From Monosporascus cannonballus (Eukaryota; Ascomycota; Sordariomycetes; Xylariales): a stretch of DNA of 64,000 nucleotides. The stretch covers positions 1-64,000 of the forward strand of contig QJNS01000034.1 in the NCBI GenBank assembly GCA_004154925.1. Direction: 5' to 3'. The translations under genes were made by a program, and so were the position numbers. The notes under the pieces are model-generated. The model was not told the origin of the DNA and made no database searches. It saw only the letters and a list, made by a program, of their open reading frames with translations. Positions 58,323 through 64,000 of this stretch are shown here, piece by piece; positions within the stretch are counted from its first letter, which is position 1, and every line of letters starts with the position of its first letter.

Positions 58323-60790
58323 TAATCTCTCCTCCGGTCTTCCACAAGTCCCTCCGTATTGTGTTCCCAGCATCCGGACAGACACGCCATCCGAGATCGC
58401 TTAGGCTGACCACCTGCTCTTCTGGCGCTACTGTGAGAAGGCATCGTTCCCGTTTTAGGCAAGAAGTCCCAGGCTAGTAATCCCGCTTATGGGCTGCCAT
58501 CTTCGCCGTGGAAAGGACTATAGAGGCCATAACGCGCTTCTCGTCGGTCCTGAATGCGTGCGAATGCGCCGCGAGGGCACCGCCTCGAGAGATTAGACCG
58601 CGCTCGCAGTTGCGCGTTAGGGCATAGCGTGAGCTCAGGTTGGGCGGTCCAGCCATGATTCCGAGCGAGTCTAGGCGGCCGTGCTTACTGTGTTGATATT
58701 CTGGGCTTTCTTTTGGATGGACTCTCCCACTCCACACAACATGGACGCAGGGGTTCGTCTGGCCGCTATGCGAGCTTTACGTAGAAAAAAGGGAAAGATT
58801 GTTGTTGCTTATGGCATCTTCCCGACCGCCGTCTGGAACATCGGTGATCTGCGCGACAGCTCTGTCGATCCGCTAAGCCTTGTTGCAAATCCCAAGACCT
58901 CCAAAAACAGCAACTGGTATCCACCCAGACGCTGCGATTATCTGTGGAACACTAGCTTGTTCCTGCATCACCGCCGCCTAATCGGGAAGCCGATGTTGTC
59001 GATCTGACGCAGCGTCACATCGCCCAAGTTCATTCAAGCTCAGTGATAGATACACAGGTCTTCCAGGATTCGTAGTCGATTCAAGCGTTTCTAATGGCTA
59101 TCACTTAACTCTCATGCGTAGCTCTGTAGCAACGCCTTGGGGTGTCATATGTATAATAGTGTCCCTAAAGCTATGATATCTTCCATGCAAAACCAGAACC
59201 GGTTCAGATCCAATCCTAGCTGGGCCGAGTCGGTTCTCTGGACTCATATACTGTGAGGCACAAGATGCAAGGCCTACGTGCCCAATCGTGCGTGCCGCTT
59301 CTTTGAAGGACGCGGCGCAGCGGTGTAGTAGAATCTCAAGGGCTTTCAGCTGATGTCGGGGCTAATGGAAATGACCACCCAGCTTCTCGTTTCGGCGCAA
59401 CCGGATGATAGGTCTGAACGAAGCGAGGGTTTTAGTCAGTAAGCATGCCATTTTCTTATGGCCCATCCACCTGCGTGTTGCGCCGCGTGCAAGTTCGAAA
59501 CCGGAACAGCACTATCGACAGATAGAGGAAGACTACACCATAATTATACCGTATTCGGGCTGACGCGAGCCGAGTAACGCATCCGCCACATACTAATATC
59601 ATAACCGCTCAAATATAGAGTTGGCCGACTAATGATCTCAACCTTTTTCTTGCTGATGATTCGCTTGTCCACTGAGGGCGTCTTAGACATACCTCCAGTT
59701 TGGCCCCGAAAGACAGGCTAGCGGCATCGAAACCGCAAAATCCTACGCATGTCTACAGTCCGGACGGTTAGCGATTCATCTACCCCCTATTTAGACTAGA
59801 CACCAAAAGCCACCAGGTATCCTATTAGGCTTACCTCCCACCTGCCTGATACGGACCAAGGTCTAAGTCCACGGTCGAACCGAGCTGAGCTGAGCTGGGG
59901 CCAGTCCGGCGTAGCAGAGATTACCTTGCCATTGGTTGCCTTACGCCTATTGAGGGCCTCAATCCCACCCCATGATCGCGTCGGAAGTTATCGGACCCAT
60001 GAACGCCGTAAGTATCACGTTCTGAACCTACCAAACTACAAACGACGCATCCACACCACCTAAACCACCAAGACTACCCAAGCAAAACACGTTATCAATT
60101 TAAGCGATATAAGTCTCGAGGCCTCTTCGGATTTGGCTTCATGACTTTTGCGCGTCCCTGGTGAAAACGGTAGGCATAACGATGAGCTTCACCTCCCTTC
60201 ACCCCGCCTCTTATCCCTCGACCGTAAAAGTAAAAAGGGGGGGTATGCCCTTCACGGGGTCTCGCATCATTCCCCACCCGGCCAGAAACAAAAAGAAACG
60301 CTCCCTTGCACCGCCCATGCACCCTATCGTAAGTTAACCCCAGAAATACGTCGGAAAAAGAAGTCATACCACCTTCACGGCCCTTAACCAGAACATGCCA
60401 CCTCCGTAGAGCCTATGCAACCACCGTTTCTGGCGTAACACAAATGATGTAGTAGCTGCGTGATCTGTATGCCCTCCGTGCCATATTCTGCCTCGCTCCG
60501 ATCCGGTCCGGCCCATCACTTGGCGGGATAACTCAGATCCAGATTCCACAGCGAGTCCCAGATGACGCTCCTCCCTTCCGAAGCGGCCGACGCATCACTT
60601 ACGTCGCGCTGGAGCCGCGACTGCAGTCGGTCTGTGCGCACGGAATCCCGGCGTGTCCGGGGGCCACGTGCCGCCCGCATTTCCGGACTCTGCTTCTGGT
60701 TCGGATGCGGAGGAGAGGTGGCGTCTGCCCGATGGCCGCGCTAGAGCCCCATCAGCGAAAAGATGTTCGTTTGCTTGGACGGTGCGGTGG
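58323..60790. other. intergenic, no gene called
   Basis: Normal composition. 58681-59007 (+, 108 codons) and 58474-58737 (-) are open but domain-free. (GAGCT)3 occurs at 59882-59896. A G7 run lies at 60237-60243. Open frames between 60095 and 60790 overlap on both strands. The 3' untranslated region of ATG11 must lie in the right part. Confidence 0.5.
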
Positions 60791-63700
60791 TTATGGACCC
60801 AGTAACGAGTCAACCAGGTGGCTTTGTCGCACCTCATTGGTCAGATGCTGCTGGCCATCGGCCCCGCCATTGGTGGCCGCCTTGTCCTTCCCATTTCCCA
60901 TATTCAACCCTCCCTGCTGATGTTGCCCCTGGGTCTCGCCGCTGGGCCCCGCCACACTCTGTCCTATGGAAGTTGGGCTCTCCACGACTGGTGAATCCGC
61001 CGGCGCGGCGCGGAGGCTGTTCGTCTCGCTTGCGAGCGCGCTCCCCTTAGCGGCTGCACCGCTACCGCCGCCCAATGTGAATGGCAGGGCCTTCTTAGAC
61101 CCCGAGCTGCTCCGTCTGCTCTCGAGGCTCTTATGCAGGGTGCGGCTAACGCTATCGATGCCCGAGGTGGAACCGCCAAGGCCACCGAGGAGCTTGGATT
61201 TGCTCTTAGACGACGTCCGTGCATGCGCGTTATGCATGTCAGCGACCGCAGCGACGTTATTAGCGGCGATGGTGGACTTGCCGAGCCCCGGCGTTGAAGG
61301 AGCGCCGGGCTTGTCCTCATGCGCGTCGATCAGCCACCAGCGGAGGCCGTCCGATAGGTCGAAGGGGTTGTCGAACTCGTCACCGGTGTTGATGGAGTCC
61401 GTCTCGCCCTCTGACGGGGCCGCATTGGTGGCGGTGGACTGCAGGCTCTTAGACAGGTCGACAACCCGCTCCTGAATGCGCGTGATGCGCGCCACGAGCC
61501 ATTCGCGACTGCGCAACCGGTGGCTCTCCTGCTCGCGGAGGAAGAAGTGCGGACACCCGACATTGAAGGCGGCCCAAGCGCCTGTTGTTTGGTTACGGGT
61601 CGGTAAGAATAGGGCTAGATCGCCTTCCTTAAAGTGTTTGAATGCAATCTTGTCGTGTGCTTCCTTGGCGAGCGCATGAGCACGTTCACGATAACCTCGG
61701 GCATCCCTCGTCATCTTTCTAGCTGTGTGCTCCACTTCCTTGATGCGGCGGTAGATGGCGTCGCAAAACTTGTCTATGTCAAAGTTTCCGGGCCCGTCCA
61801 TGTAGGCCTCGAACTGTTCATCCTCCACCTTCGAGTCTTCCGCATTCATCCAGTAAAGAAGCCTGAGATCGGCACTGTCGGCAAGCATGTTGGTCGCCAA
61901 CGAGACGGACCGCCTGATCGAGCTTCCGGGGTCGGATGAATCATTTGGATTCTGAAACGTGCGCTCAGACCGCGGGATTTTCTGGAAGGTCATTGACCCG
62001 TCGTCGTGGCGAGTGATAGAGAAACTGAGCCGCTCCAGGAGCCTGCACAGCCTTTCGTTGTGCGTATACAGTCGTTGGGTAAGACTCTTGGTGTGTTCGT
62101 TACGACTCTCCAAGCGAGCGTCGAGACTTGCCGCCCGAGTCTCAGAGGAGTGTAGTTTTTCCTGGAACATTCGAACTTCTTCCTCAAGACTGCCTACCTG
62201 GGACTGTCTTGATGCCAGCTGTTCCAATAGTTCTGCGACTCTCTTCTCTTCATCCTCCAGCTTCTTTCGTAAAGTCTCCGAGCCACTCTCGCCTTCGGTC
62301 ATTTGGGCTCTCAGGCGGTCAATCTGCTCCCGCCCGTCCTTGACCTCTGCTTCCAAGGCGGCGCATCTGGCTTTCTCCTTGTCTAGTGACTCGCGCAGAT
62401 GAACTGATGCCATCTCTTCTGCGGACAATCTCTCCTGTGTAGCCGACAGCTCGGACTTGACCTCCTTAACGGTCCCTTGGGCATGGTCGAGATCGGTCTT
62501 CATGAGGGAAAGGTCTTCCTCGAGTGACTGGACCTTCGCTAGAATATCGGCCGACTTGTTCGCCAGTGACTCGATGAGGTCGGCTATCTCCTGGGGCACA
62601 GCTTCTTTGGGCGACAACTGGCTGTGGAGCTCCTTGAGCGACTTGGTATGGGTCTCTGTGTTTTCTTCATATGTTTCTGCACGTCTTGATAGAGCCTTGA
62701 TGGCCTCGCGGGCTTCCTGCAGTTGCCTCTCGAGGGACACGTTCCGTTCCCGCTGTGCGCGACTCTCGCTGCGGAGGAAGTCAAGCTGGCCCTGAGATTT
62801 CAGTATATCGTCCCTCTTCTCCCGTGTCAGGCGTCCGACCTCCTCTTCCAGATAATGGACCTTCTCATCGTAGGCTAGCTTTTCGTTATCTCTGGATTCG
62901 CCAAAATGCTCTATCTCTTCCTCGGTCTCCTCGAGGCGCATCTTCAAAGCCTTGATCTCGGTCTCAAGCGACTTGCGTTCCTCTAAGAATTCCCTCTTCA
63001 AGGCCTCCATGTTGCCCAGGAGGTCATTCTTAGTTGAGTTGACTTCTTGCATGTCCGTCGTTCGGGCCTGGGCCTCCCTCTCGAGAGCCGTAGCGCGTTC
63101 TCTTTCCGCATTGAGGTCGCCTTCTAGTTTCGCGATACGGTCCAAAAGAGCCCCACTACTGTCTGAAGCGGACGATCGTCGCCGGCCGTCACTCGGCTGG
63201 TCCGCCTTGACCGAGGCAGTGTAATCGTTCCTGTCCGCTGATTGCCGCTGTGGTTGGAACAATGACGGTCTTGATGCCTGACTATGTCGATGCAAGAGAT
63301 CTTCGAGTCGGCGGACTCTGCTTTCGGCAGTCCTTAGCTTGTTCTCCAGCTTGGATTTGTCTTCCTGCAGGCTTCGAAGGAGCTCATCGTCTCCTCGGAT
63401 GAGCAGGCCACTCCTACCTAGCACCGCTTCATGGACACTGCCGTTCTTGAAGGCCTTCACCCGTTTCGACTGCTGCTTGGTCGGGTTATTAAGCTCGTCA
63501 ATCAGCTTTGAGACGTCATCCACAACTGAAGGTTCTGCGTTGTGTCGTTGAATGACGGCCAAGAACTCATTGAGATCTTGCCTCGCCATGGCCGGCCACG
63601 CCTCCTCTTCCCCGAGGATGTTCACTTCGACGCCCAGTACATTGTTATCTGCCTTTTCGGGTCCGTATGTGCTACCAACCATTTTATGCCATTTGCGTCT

Positions 63701-64000
63701 GCGTTTCAACTCCTCATCCTGGAAAAGCGCCATCTCGTTGACAAGCGTTGACGAGTCTGACTTGACCTTGTCCGCCCATTCCCTACGCCTTACAGCTTCT
63801 GCCACGAAGGATGCGTACATAAACGGGAGCTGCTGTATGAGGCGCAGATAGTCGAACGTAGTCATCTCCTCCTCGCCTTGGGTGATGGCATTCATCTGAT
63901 TCTTCACGTTCGCGTGCAAACTTGTTATCTCGGCGATATTGCGCATGAAAACCAGAGAATCGCGAGCCACGTCATTGCGTGCCTGGGTCGCGTAACGAAC
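60791..64000 (-). CDS. ATG11: Atg11 autophagy scaffold, 5' part beyond the window
   Basis: The frame is open from the right edge (VRYATQARNDVARDS at 64000) to the stop at 60791: 1069 residues of the protein. The true start lies outside; GTG at 63970 is not a start. The N-terminal part seen (about 1-200) matches the Atg17-like helical region (TTFDYLRLIQQLPFMYASFV). About 210-660 is long coiled coil rich in E/K/R/L. Then comes the Atg11 C-terminal domain: MTFQKIPRSER, LLYWMNAEDS, and IAFKHFKEGDLALFLPTRNQ with PHFFL. The last about 170 residues are Ser/Gly/Ala-rich and disordered. Atg11 is a scaffold for selective autophagy (pexophagy, mitophagy, Cvt-type cargo), linking cargo receptors to the phagophore assembly site. 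No intron is evident in the part seen. No RIP. Confidence 0.92.
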   Translation of the reverse strand, partial: VRYATQARNDVARDSLVFMRNIAEITSLHANVKNQMNAITQGEEEMTTFDYLRLIQQLPFMYASFVAEAVRRREWADKVKSDSSTLVNEMALFQDEELKRRRKWHKMVGSTYGPEKADNNVLGVEVNILGEEEAWPAMARQDLNEFLAVIQRHNAEPSVVDDVSKLIDELNNPTKQQSKRVKAFKNGSVHEAVLGRSGLLIRGDDELLRSLQEDKSKLENKLRTAESRVRRLEDLLHRHSQASRPSLFQPQRQSADRNDYTASVKADQPSDGRRRSSASDSSGALLDRIAKLEGDLNAERERATALEREAQARTTDMQEVNSTKNDLLGNMEALKREFLEERKSLETEIKALKMRLEETEEEIEHFGESRDNEKLAYDEKVHYLEEEVGRLTREKRDDILKSQGQLDFLRSESRAQRERNVSLERQLQEAREAIKALSRRAETYEENTETHTKSLKELHSQLSPKEAVPQEIADLIESLANKSADILAKVQSLEEDLSLMKTDLDHAQGTVKEVKSELSATQERLSAEEMASVHLRESLDKEKARCAALEAEVKDGREQIDRLRAQMTEGESGSETLRKKLEDEEKRVAELLEQLASRQSQVGSLEEEVRMFQEKLHSSETRAASLDARLESRNEHTKSLTQRLYTHNERLCRLLERLSFSITRHDDGSMTFQKIPRSERTFQNPNDSSDPGSSIRRSVSLATNMLADSADLRLLYWMNAEDSKVEDEQFEAYMDGPGNFDIDKFCDAIYRRIKEVEHTARKMTRDARGYRERAHALAKEAHDKIAFKHFKEGDLALFLPTRNQTTGAWAAFNVGCPHFFLREQESHRLRSREWLVARITRIQERVVDLSKSLQSTATNAAPSEGETDSINTGDEFDNPFDLSDGLRWWLIDAHEDKPGAPSTPGLGKSTIAANNVAAVADMHNAHARTSSKSKSKLLGGLGGSTSGIDSVSRTLHKSLESRRSSSGSKKALPFTLGGGSGAAAKGSALASETNSLRAAPADSPVVESPTSIGQSVAGPSGETQGQHQQGGLNMGNGKDKAATNGGADGQQHLTNEVRQSHLVDSLLGP

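Noticed and set aside
58681..59007. Plus-strand 108-codon open frame
   Set aside because: No recognisable domain or start context. A real small gene cannot be excluded, but nothing supports it.

Overview
This window looks like a chromosome segment of a filamentous ascomycete (Pezizomycotina, most likely a Sordariomycete). The evidence is short introns with GT...AG ends and CTGAC/CTAAC branch sites, an Atg11 gene, secreted glycoside hydrolases, a fungal-specific FunK1 kinase remnant, and very AT-rich transposon graveyards whose mutations are C-to-T/G-to-A. That pattern is the mark of repeat-induced point mutation (RIP). The species cannot be named from sequence alone.

Layout. (1) About 1-24.3 kb is a RIP-degraded block. 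It holds three Ty3/gypsy chromovirus copies (about 91-5393 minus, 9630-16244 minus with two 350-bp LTRs, 18117-about 24240 plus), an integrase fragment of another gypsy element at 6.0-7.2 kb and a probable solo LTR. (2) 24.4-26.8 kb is a nearly full-length dead FunK1 kinase on the minus strand, with a 143-bp TG...CA insertion in it. (3) 27.1-31 kb is a mosaic of solo and partial LTRs and unassigned sequence. (4) 31.1-33.2 kb holds an intact three-exon GH3 beta-glucosidase-like gene, isolated among transposons. (5) 34.16-36.06 kb is a complete but RIP-killed pogo/Fot1-type element with 44-bp terminal inverted repeats. (6) 36.88-51.39 kb is one nested structure. A Tc1-like element, with its two inverted ends 14.5 kb apart, is split by a Copia element (36943-42284), a gypsy element (44365-51338) and, inside that gypsy LTR, a 580-bp hAT-like element. 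(7) 51.4-64 kb is of normal base composition. It holds a small probable mitochondrial membrane protein gene, a GH128-type secreted glucanase gene and the 3' part of an ATG11 gene running off the right edge.

The four supported protein genes show no joint pathway. Two encode secreted carbohydrate-active enzymes (GH3 and GH128) and two are housekeeping-type genes (Atg11 and the small membrane protein). The strongest biology is in the repeats: nested insertions with readable target-site duplications, and RIP that fades inside the outer LTRs and leaves short solo copies untouched. I did not find a convincing new defence, toxin or biosynthetic system. The least explained parts are 7.4-9.6 kb, 16.2-18.1 kb, 27.3-29.9 kb and 51.7-52.8 kb.
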